NCBI RefSeq assembly: GCF_013426205.1
Contig: NC_089426.1
Location: forward strand, 3,410,001-3,474,000
Reading direction: 5' to 3'
DNA length: 64,000 nucleotides
Source of the DNA: Metarhizium brunneum
Lineage: Eukaryota > Ascomycota > Sordariomycetes > Hypocreales > Clavicipitaceae
In this document: positions 1 to 12,204 of the stretch, piece by piece
Layout of the letters: each line of letters opens with the position of its first letter
Numbering within the stretch: position 1 is the first letter of the stretch
The notes under the pieces: generated by a model
What the model saw: the letters and a program-made list of their open reading frames with translations, nothing else
Database searches by the model: none
Told to the model about the DNA's origin: nothing
Program-made: the position numbers and the translations under genes

Positions 1-32
1 CTTCCCACGAGACATCCTCCACCCCTTGGCCC

Positions 33-1503
33 TCAGAACAAGTGTCCTTGAGGAACAGCGACAAAAATAGCAGCCAAAACAACGCTCAGAAGAACAGATG
101 CAAGAAGCGCTTGAACAAAAATGGTGTCCTGGATCTGTCTCAATGCTGGTTCCTGGATCCAAACCTCGCGGTCAAAGACTTTGCGCACAACATTCCGCTT
201 CTTGTACTTGACGACCCACGGCTCGTCTTCATAGCTGTTTTGAGTTCCAAACGAGTCAAAGCTACGCTTGTTCGGTTTCTCCCCATCATCTTGCATGAAA
301 AGTTCCCAAGGTCGCACATGACGGTGGTGCATGCCATGCAAGACAACACACAGGCCCTTGTGTGCAGCAACCAAAGTGCTGATGCCCAAAATCCACGCGA
401 TGGCGGCCACAGCACGGTAACCGCGGTTAAGCTTGCTAAGAGTAATCGGGATGGCAATGGCAAAGCCAGCAACTATAAGAAATACTCCAAGGAAGCGGGC
501 GTACAAGACGCGGGCGGGATTACCGTTGCAGATTGACCAACGGACAAAGTTGGGGTGTGCTTGTTGTCGCAGAGAAGAATCCACCGTCCCGAAAATGCCA
601 CGAAGGGCAGTAGGATGAGTTGTGTGCGATAGGGCTTGAACAGCAGCCTTCTGTTCCCAGGAGGCTAGATTGAGCTGTCGAGGAGCCCCATTCATGATGT
701 ATGTTGCGATGACCCGATTTATCTCCTCCCGAAACGGCTGGATGGTGACTGTCTAGTATTAGTATAGTAGATTCCACGGGCATTTGGGACGTAATCTTGG
801 TAGACCTACAAGGCAACCTGGCTCCTGCGGATTGGAAAGCATCAGCAGCTTGCGAGTTGTACGACCCAGAAATCGCAATTGGCATGGTACGTGATGCCGC
901 ATCAATCGAACCTTTATTACTACCGCCATTGGAGGATTGAGGAGGGCTGTTGAAAGGGTTGAGGGCATTCTCAGGCATCTCTGGGACCTTCTTCTCAAAG
1001 TCTGTCCCCCGAAATATTGAAGCAGCTCCTGGGGGTGAACATGTCTTCGTAGCGTGCTCCTTTCGAATTTTGGCAACCGCTTCGTCTTCCATGGTCTGTG
1101 TCCACGCCGGCGCAAGAGAGATATCAGGGGCGTTTGCTTCGTGAAATCGCTTGACATAGTCCTTGTACCAAAGATAGAACTGAAGGTTCTCGGCAGAGTG
1201 CTCAACGTAGACCAGATAGTTCATAAAGTCGCGAATAGTCATGGGCTAGCAAGGAAAAGTGTCAGATCAAGGTTTTTTTATTCGGCAGATGAATCTTATT
1301 TCGCGGGGAAGCTTTACTGGGCAGGTTCCACCGTTCATAACGTTATCAAAACTCAGCGAGTCCGGTATACCAGCCGAGTGACCAGATCGACCTGACTTGA
1401 CGGAACCATCAGTCTTCTCATCAGATAGTGACTCCCGGCTGCGTTGCAAGCTTTGCTGTTCCACATGCTGGGGACGGGTGTAAGTAAGCGAGAGGAAGCC
1501 CAT
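33..1503 (-). CDS. rax1: RGS-domain membrane protein, Rax1 family
   Basis: Three exons, complement(33..748, 810..1245, 1318..1503), give 445 aa. The introns (749-809 and 1246-1317) have GTAGGT/ACAG and GTAAAG/TAG borders; the first includes a TACTAAT branch site. The N-terminal half is an RGS fold: the stretch around residues 63-95 (PMTIRDFMNYLVYVEHSAEN, then a QFYLWYKDY core) is typical, and the domain resumes at about residues 208-225 (FTIQPFREEINRVIATYI) after a low-complexity loop. Three hydrophobic helices follow at about 291-311, 320-344 and 417-439, the architecture of yeast Rax1 and Aspergillus RaxA, which are also near this length. Yeast Rax1 marks bud sites with Rax2; fungal RGS proteins damp G-alpha signalling. 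I chose the ATG at 1503; an in-frame ATG at 1524 would add seven residues. Its role here is inferred from the family. Confidence 0.88.
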
Positions 1504-4500
1504 CTTGAATAGCAAAGTCGGCACTGGAAACTAAAGAGCCGGCGCTCGGCATCAAGAATACATGAACTGAAGAGGGAGGAAGTGGGCGAGAGATAGGAAC
1601 ATCACTGGCAGCAGCAAGAGGTTGGGACTACGCGTTTTTATGTGCAGAACCAAGCGACCATTCAACGGTTGTTTGGAAGGCGAGGCCTGTCTCGTTGGTT
1701 CAGGTATGACCCGAGAAGGCAAATCGAAGTCCACGGGACTCAACCTCTGGTTCGTGGATATAAGTCCGACCAACGGGAAGGCATAGTGATGCAGGGATTG
1801 CTTAGAGGTAGCTAACAAATGCGTTAGCTCTCAAAGAGGAGGCCACTGTGCAATATTAGTCCCAACTATTGTTGCACTTGCAACCACCACGACCAACACT
1901 GAAGCTAATGGCCTCCCGGTTGGTGGTGGTGGTGGAGAGGCATGTGGAGTGATCCGCAGAAGCGGGATGTGGCACTTGCACGACAACCAAGCGGGTAGTT
2001 GGTTGGAAACAGATCTGAGATGGACAAGTACATTTCGTAAGTTGCATACTACTAGTACGTAACTAGAAGGATGTTCCTGGTTGATGCCAAGCATGAAATG
2101 TTGGTCTGGGGATGTTGGGTCTTGTACCTGGCCCAAGCCGGCCGGGAAGCCGAGAGGGCGATACGGACTGCAACATTTATATTCGGCATTCGCTTTGCTA
2201 AACACGTTGTATTGGCCGTTCGTTTCAAAATGGGAAATATTCTGCGAATTGATTAGTTAGCAAATCGCGTACTCGAGATAATCGTCATCAGAGACGAGTC
2301 AACTAGCGCATTGGCTGCCGGTATCCGGGTGGTACAAACGTTAACGACAAATACTTACGTTGAAGCAACCGACGCCTGAGCGCGTTCGATAGCGGTCGTA
2401 CAAAGGGTTTACCGGCTAATTCATTGGATAAGCCATGATGCTTTGCTTTTGCTGGGCATTGCGATTCATAACTTCCGCGTCCCATGTTGAGTCCAGAACG
2501 GTGCCAAGGCGGGTTGGGAAATTGTCCGTGTACTCCTACGTACATTCTTAATAGCGCAAACAGAAGAAAGAAAACTGTCTACTCCACGGACCACTTGGGC
2601 TTAGCTAGCAAACGGGGAACATCGCAAACAGATCTTCTTGGGCTTGTCGGGGCTGATTTAGGGAGATGTATGTAGTAGTGTGTATGTTCTTTGTTTGCAA
2701 GGAATCACGCATGTGGCCAAAGCGTGGCGTCGTTGGTCCTGGCTGAGAGGCAAGAGAGAACCGACCTTGACCCTTCCTTCCTCTTGTTTTTCAGATGCAC
2801 CCAGTCTCGGCGAGTGCAAGCCAAGCCAGCGCTCGGATCGTGGTAATAACTGCTTGTTCCCTCGTTCCCTCGTTCTCGCCACCCGATTCGCATGCACATC
2901 TACCGGCTTCCAGATCAAGTTATTGAATCGCGTGCGCTTTAACGCAAATAAGACGTCCATTCATGGGACGTTTCATCCAGGTCTTTGGGGCCTGGGGTCT
3001 GAATTCGGCAAAAAGCCAATTGTCCAAGCTGAAGATACTAGCTCTGACATGGCTGCTCAATATCGCTCGTCTTCTCAGCACGCGACCACGACAAAGTCTC
3101 GTGAAAACCACGCTGGCATCCGAATGGGAAAGATGGTCCTCGACAGGTTTAGGATTATCGATTTGTCAACCACGGCCGAAGCGCCCAGAGTGGATCTCAA
3201 GCAAACCAATTTTGAATTCTTGGCGCCCGCGACGTGCCCGCGACCAACTGCGGATGAGCGACAGATCTCCAGACTCGCACGCCAAACTCCAAGAGTCATG
3301 CGTGTGTTAAAGCCATAGAACTGGGAGCGTGCACGGCAATATATGCAAGCCCCGTCACTAGTTGGTACTCTCGACTATTGGAGCCGCCGCGTTCATCATA
3401 CACGGCACGGCCGCGCAGTCTGCGAGGCATCTTGGTGGTTGCACCCGCCGGGCTGTTGGCTCCTGCATCGCTTACTATTTCTAGCATTTGAGAATAGCAA
3501 TATTCTCATCGGAGTGTTAGCTCAAAGCTTTGGAGGCCTTCAGCTCTCCCAACACACAAGCTTCGCAGGACACACTTTAACCCCTGACTTCACCATATTC
3601 AGGTCTCTCACAGTTGCTGTTGTATAAAACTGGACCAAGGAAATGAAGTCGTGGCAACGTCGATGACACAAGCCAGAAACATCCCAATTGGAGAAACAGC
3701 ATTTGGTCTGGTCGAATTCTCCCTTGGAAAAAGTAGACTCTGGTTGCCTGTAGGCTGTTGCGCAAGGGCTTGTCCATGTTTGTGCAAAACAAACAGGACT
3801 AGAAAAAATCCAAAGGGACTTGACGGGGTCGAAACCATGCGGCCCCAATGGCGCGGTTCAGATTGGCCGTTCCTTGTATTCAAGATACCCATACTCCACA
3901 GACAACCTTTCGTCAAGAGTCCCTGACATGGAGGCTCGGAGAACGCTCAGTTTCTTTGACTTGACTCATCAAGCCGATCAACTACCGATCAGTCACTTCG
4001 GATATGACTGGAAGGAGTTTAGAATGCACCTACAATCTTAACACATGTTTCTCTTCCGATGTCAATCAATCGTCACTGGACGGGCTGTTTCAGTCCATCG
4101 ACATTACACCTCACTGGCAAAGCTCGGCATAAACCAGCCGTGACTGCATGACTATAATTGACTACTGAACTGCACGATACAGTTTGGATCTCCGTTGTTG
4201 TTTCTGCTTCACTACTTGGGTGTTGCCCGCAACGCGTAAGTTAGATGGAAACAGGCCATCTGGCCGTGAAACTATGCAACAGCGGGATTTCACACCCCGG
4301 GAAAGGTTGATCGACTACTGGTATTTCGATTTCATATGTTTAGCATGAAAAACCGACCATTTAACTTTGCTAGAGATGGAATTTTGATTCAGTAGCTTTT
4401 CCCGGATTCTGCTCTTGCCAACTTCACGGCTACGTTGGGGAGCAATGCAATGCTCAACAATTGGGCCATCAAGGACAGAAATTTGAGAGCCATATATCTC

Positions 4501-5353
4501 CTATTCGAAACATTGCAGCAGAAAGAACAGGAGTCAAGTCATGTTTTCTTCTGTGTGAGCACGTTTCCAGAAATTCAATACCTGAATCTTCAACATGGCT
4601 TGATGGCTGTTTACATTACGCGCCAGACTTCCCTGGCGTCAAGACGAAGTCCTGGCCTGAAAAGACGTTCATTAGTGTCCTGTTATTGTGGGTTTTCAAA
4701 TAACATCTTGCTTGTCGAATGGAACTTCTCTGTATTCGCAATAGGCTGACATCATCGATATTTTTGCGGCTTGACTTCAACACAAAACTACGGGCATGTG
4801 TATCGTGGATTTCTTCTTCGAGTTTCATATTGTCACCTCTGTTTCACTACCTGCATGTGCACGCGTGACCAAATACCCGACCGACAGGCTATCAGCAACA
4901 GCGAACAATGGGCTCGGCACCAGCCAAACGATAGTTTCAAGACGTTTACTCATACACAGACCAAGTACATTCACAAAACATGAAAGTTCCCACTCTTGAC
5001 CTTGGTCACGGCATGCCGGGGGCTACACCGAGTTCATCTCAGAATGGGAGGTTGAGTTTCGCTCCAGTGGCCCTCCCCCCATCAGAGTTAACGATACCAT
5101 CGAGAAAGTCCGCGCAGAAAAGACGAAACGTAATCCCGACTGGGAGGCGAAAATATCAGCTTATTTCTTTCAATTTGAAAGTCCATTACGCTGTTCAAAT
5201 TATACACCTCGAATAGACACTCGTTTCCAACACCACAGAAATATCGCTCTCCCCGTGCTTAGGCTTGTCTTGATCAAGCTACAATTACACTTGACCAGCA
5301 ACTCTCTCACCTTCTTACGTCACCAACCCCCCTGTCCGCAGAAAATAAAGTCA
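1504..5353. other. Gene-free intergenic stretch (3.85 kb)
   Basis: Upstream of the Rax1-type gene and downstream of the MYND gene. The longest open frame (2680-3318, +) has no recognisable domain, no intron logic and no family resemblance. I see no tRNA, no transposase motif and no long repeat here. The part next to 1504 must hold the 5' leader and promoter of the Rax1-type gene; the part next to 5353 holds the 3' end of the MYND gene. Confidence 0.6.
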
Positions 5354-7381
5354 TCAACCACCAACCCTCCACTCGACATATCTTTCGCACCCCTCATGCC
5401 CGGAACCCATGATGCGTAGAAACTCTTCCTGGGCCCCAGCTTGATTCGGCCTCTTCCTGATACGCAGCGGCCACTTATCAATAATTGTATGGTGAGACTT
5501 CATTTCAAGCTTCAAACGCGAGGAAAACTCGTTGAATCGACAAGCGTTCATGTATCTAACACAAAAATAGCATGTCAGCCCGTTACCCACCGGCTAATAC
5601 CGGCTTAAGGTGAAAGAGTCCAGCGTACCTGTCAAAGAACTTATCATTGTTGCGAACCATATCGCGGCAGGAATCGATCCTCAGCCGATCTGCGTCATAA
5701 GGTGCGATGGAGAAGCTGGGTGTGAGGTATTTCGTCACATGGCTCAGTTCTTCCCGCAGGGAGGCATACTCATCCCTCTTAGTCACTGTCTCTGGTACTG
5801 CGTTCATGAAGAGTGTGATGAGCGTAGCGTGCGGGTTGGTCTGTGGCTCCTTGAGGAGGGTGCCTAGGAGAGAAACGCATCTTTCTGGTCCAAGATATGG
5901 TGTGTCGGCGATGTTGGACGTCTGTGTTTTATTCCAATGGGTAAGTGGCTTTGTAGCTTGTCTCTGTGTACGATTGATGAATGCGTGGGGCTTACTTCGA
6001 TTCGATCGAATCTCATAGCGCCGAGATGCTGTGGAAGAGCAGCAGCATCAAGATTGCAGAGGTGGAATGAAATATTTACATGTCCCAGTCTGCCGTGTAC
6101 ACTTCTGATCAAGTCCAGCAGGGAGTAGTATAATTTGCCGAGTACGTCATTGGCAGCAGCCCCGGATGCTCGACTCACTTCTTGAAGCGACCAGCCGTGA
6201 AGGGGCTCTGCAGAATCCATCATGGGCCAAGCACCGAGATCCGTGAACAAGGTGCTCCGAGAAGTGTCAGTCCCTTCTCGCATCGCTTTTCATGTGATGT
6301 GCGTACTTACGGATTAGGTGTATTGAACGCGTTTCTGGGGAGTCCAAATGGGAGCAGGATGCCATCGCTACGGAACCGGAACGACCCGAACCGGCTACTT
6401 GGATCCTGTCGGAAGAACGCCCGTTCTCGGTAGTCGGCTCTGCTAGGAGCCAGGGTGACTGCCCGGCGAACATCCTGCGCTTTCTGTAGGGTCAGATTGC
6501 TTGGCTTCAAGATGCTCTGTAGAGCATCCCACGATCTCTTGGTCAGCACGAGCCGGACACTTCCTCTCGTAAAGGAAAAGGCCTTTGGAAACAGATCATC
6601 CGGCTGTTTCTGCGTAGTCTCGTGACATACGCCTTCTACCAGTTTCAAGATCTGGCCCTGAAGTGTGCGACTGAGTTCGTCGGTGATGAAAGCGGAATAC
6701 CAAATGTGTATAATGTGGTCAGCTGCCCTTTGGGGATCATCATCCATCAACAACAGTAGCAGCATGATGATATTCCGGGCCACTATGTTAAAATCGCGGT
6801 CGTTCACAACCACAGAGACTCGGGTGCAAAAGTCGTTAGGAAGGTCAGCAAGAGTCCTCAGGACATTTCTCAGATCTCCGGAAGCTAATACCCGAACCCA
6901 ATCAGCAAGTCTCATTGAACATTGGGTCACGGTCCACGTCCAAATGGTTCGAGAGAGGCACTATACCGGCGAAAAGAAGGTCCAGATCGCCCTTGTACCC
7001 CTTGCCTTCATTGGCTTCAAGTTTCAAAACATCAAACGCCGGCATGTTTCCCCAAAGATACTTCTTGTGGTGGTTAAAGGACCGCGCTGGAGCGTCTGAT
7101 ATCATAAATGCAGGCTTGCGGCCCTCGGCCTCCCATTGCGGTCGCCAAGTCGACTTGAGCAATGGAGAATTGCAGTCGAGCTTATGTGATGTCCAATGCT
7201 CTCTCTGGCAAGACACACCACAGTACTTTGTGGAGTTTGTGGTCAGCCTTGTTGTTCGCCAATCCTCCCGCGTATGTCTGACGAGACTTACACAGACGAG
7301 CTGGCACTTTTTGCACCTAAGCTTTCCATCCTCGCCGCAGCCGACGTTGGCACAAACATAGCGTGCTATGTTGGTCGTCAT
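5354..7381 (-). CDS. MYND zinc finger protein with DUF4470 domain
   Basis: Six exons, complement(5354..5555, 5629..5921, 5996..6254, 6311..6884, 6967..7225, 7292..7381), give 558 aa. All five introns are GT-AG and 56-82 nt long. Residues 10-48 form a MYND finger (CKKC, then YCGVSCQREHW and HKLDC), a protein-protein interaction zinc fold. Next comes a DUF4470 region, about residues 86-150 (LWGNMPAFDVLKL to GDLRNVLRTLADLPNDF), and then a long helical C-terminal part that includes NPHATLITLFMNAV and ends in YVEWR, as in many fungal MYND/DUF4470 proteins. The MYND-DUF4470 pairing is common in ascomycetes but its biochemical role is not established. The start is the first ATG before the finger. 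The intron at 7226-7291 has no in-frame stop, so automated predictors may retain it; retention would split the finger. Confidence 0.85.
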
Positions 7382-8847
7382 TGTTGTTTTCGAGCCAGGT
7401 TCTGCATTCGGTAGGCCCCAACGACAACTGACTACGGCAGCAGGCTTCGCCGGACATGATGTGGTTATATTTTTGAATGAGCGCCTGATATGAAATCGGG
7501 CGGGCCGCACATAGAAGCCTCAACAACAATTGATTGGATCGCAACCATTGCAAAGTGAGAAGAGTTTCAGCTCGGCTGCCTTGTAATATATGACAAGATG
7601 GAAGAGCGGGGTTGACTGCTAATATGATAAGCAGTCAGCATATTCCCGGAGGCATTCACACCAACAGCCGTGCCGAAGAACAACAATGTGGTGGTGCTAC
7701 GTCTCTGCATACAAGGATCCGGATGTATAATTATAATGCTCGTACGGAGCAGGTACATTGCCCTTGACAGCCATCCCGCCTCCCGACGGCAACTCGCATT
7801 AGTGCCGTGAGAACGAACAGACAATCAAGGCCACCACACCCTCGCGTGGCGTCCAATTTCCTCGAATCCATTTGGCGCTGAACATGATGGCCAGACCGGT
7901 CGACTTCTGCCTCCCTGCCGCTTCCCATCGTCTGGTCGTGAATCCTCCACGTCTGTCCACGCCAGTCCTCATGTACGAGATGCAATCGAGGACGGCCCCG
8001 TCATGTCCGACCAGGGCCCTTCTCGTCCGTTGGCATTCAATTGTCAAGTACGGAGTAGAATCAAATTGTAAAAAGGCACACATGCTTGAGGACCGTACGA
8101 AAACGGCCACACGAAAGTCGATGGCAACACCACGACGGGTCCTAGTACCCAAAGCTAGCATCTTATACACCTATTGGTAGCTGGTCGCGTCGCCAACGAT
8201 CGACAACTGATGCGCCTCGCATCCATCAATGAAGCCCAGTTGTCTCAATTCATCTTCATGGAAAACAATGTCCGTCTCAGGACCGCCAACAAGGTCTAAT
8301 TCGCGGAGAACAATTTTGGCCCATGTCTTATACGCTGCTGCTGAGGTCCGGCTTTTAAGGATATTTACACAGGCCACTGGACAGTACAACAACAATGATG
8401 ACACAGATCTATTGTACAACTAGAGTCGTGTTTCACCGTCATACCATGTCCTATGCCTGTCATCAGACAGAGAGCCTTACGCCGAGAGACTCTGGGACAT
8501 GCCTCGTACCCCAGGCCGGGTGGTTACACAGCCAAGGACGACATCGGTGGCAATCATCACATTATTGAACCAATACGATTAACAAATATGGGATAATTAT
8601 ATCTAGAAATCTCAGTAAAGGTCCCAAATTATGATTCCCTTAACTCCAAGTCACCAGACCGCCCATCTGAATGTATCGCCGCCTTTACTTCCAGTCTTTG
8701 CTCTGGTCGTATCCATCTCGCCACGTGCCGAGTCTTGCTTATCTTGTCCACAAAGGTACGATTACAATACAATCTATTTTACACACGGTACCCAGAATAT
8801 CAGATTGTTGATTGTCCATTATCCGCTCAGTAGAGCCAGTCAGTGTA
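7382..8847. other. Intergenic region
   Basis: Lies between the MYND gene start and the 3' end of the unknown 601-aa protein, so it includes the MYND promoter. A minus-strand open frame at 8171-8419 has a protein-like composition at its 3' half but no recognisable family and no credible start. One copy of the dispersed motif TACGGAGTA sits at 8049-8057. Nothing else is evident. Confidence 0.55.
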
Positions 8848-10653
8848 TCATAGAATCTGTTGTTGGGCCCTCTCAACCTTGGCTTCGCGTATGCTGTGCG
8901 TCTCCAGCAGCGACCCTGCATTCTCTGACGTGAAGATTTCAGTAGTCTCCTGAGTCGTCTCCTGAGTCTCCTCTGTGATATCTTCCGTGGTCTCTCGAAT
9001 GGTCACGTAAGTGGTCTTTTCAGTCGTCTGCTTAGTCGTCTCTTCAACTGAAGCTTCTCCGGCTGAAGCCTTCTCCGAAAGGCTTTTCGGCGTCTTTAGC
9101 CTTCTGTCTCCTATAACCCCGAAATCCTGATCCGCCCGAGGCAAGCTTTGGGGGAAAGGTATATTCCCTGGTATGTTCTCTAGTCCGGTTTCATTGTCTG
9201 TTTTGTCGACTCTCGAGTACCACCACTTGTTCAGCTCGGTTTTGCGAGCCGCCATTGCCTCATCGGTAAGTCTATCGGTGCCAGGCTTGTAAAGAGCTCG
9301 AACTTCTGGAGAAGGATCCCGCCAACTCTTTGTCTGAATGAGTCTTTCATTTGGGTCCCAGACCTTCATGCGCTCCATAGGACCTGTAATGTTACGAAAT
9401 TGATTCTGCGTCTCGTCTTCATAGACGGGTTCCGTTGGTAGTACAGATCCCCGAGGTTCCGCATTCCCGGCACCACCGTCCCAGATTGGATAGGAAGAGG
9501 GAGCGCTGTGCAAATTCTCTGCAAATAGAGACCCGAGCGAATCGATGGAGACATCCTCAATCCCGGCTTCGAAAAGAACTCGATTTGCAATTTGTAGCGT
9601 ATCCTCGTCCGCTGGGTTAGATGTCGGTAGCGCAGAGGGTCCTGCGCTTACAAATGGTCTGAATGTTGACTCAACAGCCACGGGACGATACTGTCGCTGC
9701 CCTGGTGGCCCAGCAGTCAGGGGTAACAGTGTACCACTTGCAGAGGCAGAATTTCCAACAGGATTTGGGGCATCGCCAAACGTCAAGTTGATTCTGGAAT
9801 GGTTGGGAAACGGTGGTGTTGGCGTGCCAGTTCTTGCATCCCACATATCATCAACCCTGAAGGCAGCATCAAGTTCTCCCCTTCTAAAGCCAAAGATATC
9901 TGTCGGTCCTTGATGGCCCAGGTTTGAGGGACCCCCGATCTCATTTGAACTAGAGGGAGGATTGAATGCTGACAATGTTGGGGGGCTGGTTGATGTAGTA
10001 CTTCCCATAGAAGATGAGCCCAGCGTAAGTGGCCTCTTTGTTCCTCGCTTAAGCGCCCTCTGAGCATACTTCTGGGTCGGATTCTGGTAAGAAGCCAGAT
10101 TATACAGTGACTTGACCGGCATATTCATGAGCAAAGTTATCTTGGATTCGCTATCCTCACTATCGTCATCACTCCCATCGAGGGAACAATGCTCGCCATC
10201 TTCTGTCGCCGCCTTTTCCTGACTGCTATTTTCAGGCATCGTGGGGGCAGAGAGGGCATTTGGAAGGTTCCCTAGATGTATGCGAGGTGTTTCTATCGGC
10301 GTCTTAGCAACAAGATGGTCGGGCTCACTGAAGGGGCTGACGGCGCGATGGTTGTTCTGCTGCAAAGGCGTGTACTGCTGGAGTGCCGAGTTGGGACGGC
10401 CTCCAAGAGCCTTCATCGACATCCCGGGCAAAGATGATTTGGGGAAGAGGGCAAGTTTGGAATGGATATTACCGTCAGACCACTTGGGCAAGCGTCCGCG
10501 ACGAGTAGGCGGCTGAAGTGGCTGGGACGAACTCGGCTTGTAGATTGTTCCCGCAGTAGTGTAAGTCGGCTGGGGGGATGATGACGCAACAGCAGAATCA
10601 ACAATAGCCGGGGACGAAGTAGTCTCGATATCGGCAAGAGGTGCAGTGTCCAT
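8848..10653 (-). CDS. Conserved-looking fungal protein of unknown function, disordered
   Basis: An uninterrupted frame gives 601 aa from the ATG at 10653. The frame stays open upstream to 10791, but with no second convincing start. The protein is rich in Ser, Pro, Thr and Asn. It has short ordered-looking segments (about residues 176-205, NMPVKSLYNLASYQNPTQKY, and about 260-275, IFGFRRGELDAAFRVDDMWD), an acidic patch DGSDDDSEDSES just before the first of these, and a Thr/Glu-rich tail at about 538-572 built from repeated ETT/TEE units. No catalytic motif, membrane helix or signal peptide is visible. I recognise no named family. The layout resembles regulatory or scaffold proteins of filamentous ascomycetes, but that is only an impression. 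It is divergently oriented from the fumarase gene, with 1.55 kb between starts. Confidence 0.75.
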   Translation of the reverse strand: MDTAPLADIETTSSPAIVDSAVASSSPQPTYTTAGTIYKPSSSQPLQPPTRRGRLPKWSDGNIHSKLALFPKSSLPGMSMKALGGRPNSALQQYTPLQQNNHRAVSPFSEPDHLVAKTPIETPRIHLGNLPNALSAPTMPENSSQEKAATEDGEHCSLDGSDDDSEDSESKITLLMNMPVKSLYNLASYQNPTQKYAQRALKRGTKRPLTLGSSSMGSTTSTSPPTLSAFNPPSSSNEIGGPSNLGHQGPTDIFGFRRGELDAAFRVDDMWDARTGTPTPPFPNHSRINLTFGDAPNPVGNSASASGTLLPLTAGPPGQRQYRPVAVESTFRPFVSAGPSALPTSNPADEDTLQIANRVLFEAGIEDVSIDSLGSLFAENLHSAPSSYPIWDGGAGNAEPRGSVLPTEPVYEDETQNQFRNITGPMERMKVWDPNERLIQTKSWRDPSPEVRALYKPGTDRLTDEAMAARKTELNKWWYSRVDKTDNETGLENIPGNIPFPQSLPRADQDFGVIGDRRLKTPKSLSEKASAGEASVEETTKQTTEKTTYVTIRETTEDITEETQETTQETTEIFTSENAGSLLETHSIREAKVERAQQQIL

Positions 10654-12204
10654 GATGTCAAGCGTAAAGGTGGCCGTTACGCGCAAACTGAAGCCTACCA
10701 CTCTTCGTACCTTCGTACCTTCGTTTTGACAGTAGACTGAAGAGATCTGGCGGCAAGTCCAAGTTAGAATAACTGTTGGCTGCGGTTGCAATTAGAGCAG
10801 AAGAAAATGGCGGTAAAGTATTTCTCCAAAGTTTCTGATTTCTGATTTCTTGTGAGGAAAAAAAAAAAGACGAAAACGAAAAAGAGATTTTGGCTGGTAA
10901 ATGCGAAGAGTTTTTTTTTCTTTTCTTAGCCCCGGCACCAAGTCATTCTCTTGAGATCCAAATAAAATCTGTCCTCGAAGACTAGGGAATCAGTAGTATC
11001 TAACAAAATAAAAGAAAACTTTAAAGAGCAGAGGGCTTCAAGCACCACGGCAAGGAGGAAGCTAAAAAGCAGTGGCAAAGAGTAAAGAGGGCAGAAAGAC
11101 AAGCTAAGAAGAAGGCTATGGCTTCTGGGTAAAAGTATCATGGCTCATGCTTCAAGACGGGCGAGACCAGACTTCTGCTTGGCTCCTTCCTGTATGACCA
11201 AACGGCAAGGAAGGAAGGTGCAGTGCGGCGTGTGCAGGTTTCCCAGATGATGCAAACACTTGAACATTCTGCTGCTCGAGCTAGACGTGACGCGCTACTC
11301 ACCGAAAACCCAAAAAGTAAACTTTGCTACACACAGCGTATAGCCAAAATTAAGAATAAAAATAAAAATGTTACTAAGGAACTCAAGCAGATGGTGATCC
11401 AGCCCATCCCACCACGTCAAGTTGCCGAGTCTTCAAGTCTTCGAGCGCAGATAAATAATCCAAAATGACGGTGTTGATGAGACGAAACGGGGGGTTGCGA
11501 GGAAGAAGTTAAAAGAAGATGCAGTCCCCAATACCAAAGAGGAAAAATAAAGTGACTGTGACCAGTGTCTATAGCATTTGCCAGCTGTCGAGATACATAA
11601 AGGCCGTGAACCTCGCCTGTCGACAGCTGACAAAAGGCCGTCGTCTTTAGTGTTAAAAAGCTCAAAGCCGTCAAAGAAAAGAAGCCATCACACAGACCGC
11701 GCGCAACTACATGGCACTTTGAAACCCAGAACTGGACAATGGAGACTGGAACAAAGCAGCATGTTTTTGCCATTTACGCGCCGCATCAAAATGTACCCTT
11801 TGTCTAGCGCCTGTCTCTCTCTCTCTACTGTAAACTTACTTGCACGTCGTCCTCGTCCACAATATACGCAATCCAAGCATACTACTGCTACAACGCCGGG
11901 CTTTCGTTATAAGCTCGGCGGAAACGCAGCAGACGCCGTGATGCGACCAAATATCAAACGAGAAACCATGTCTCATCTACGGAGTATACTCGACACTTGT
12001 CGGCTCTTCCCGAGACCCTTTTGTTACCGGGGAAAACCGGAGAAACTTTTTTACTCTTGGCTGCCCCAGACTGCCGACACGGCCAGCCGTGCTTGCATCT
12101 CTTTTTTCTTTCCTCTTCCTCATGAGCGAATAGACTTCCTAGCATTGCACGGGGTTCTTTGATTTTACCGGGAAAATACAAAAAAGGGGGCACGCCAATT
12201 GATC
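10654..12204. other. Divergent promoter region between unknown protein and fumarase
   Basis: This 1.55 kb separates two outward-facing starts and so must hold both promoters. It contains A/T-rich runs near 10850-10920, a CT-repeat tract near 11813-11826 upstream of the fumarase gene (pyrimidine tracts are frequent just upstream of fungal transcription starts) and one TACGGAGTA copy at 11978-11986. Open frames in it look random. Confidence 0.5.

Noticed and set aside
2680..3318. 212-aa plus-strand open frame
   Set aside because: No domain, no family resemblance, irregular composition, in a region with many random frames.
8171..8419. 82-aa minus-strand frame with a protein-like second half
   Set aside because: No recognised family and no credible start or upstream exon; could be a remnant, but this cannot be supported.
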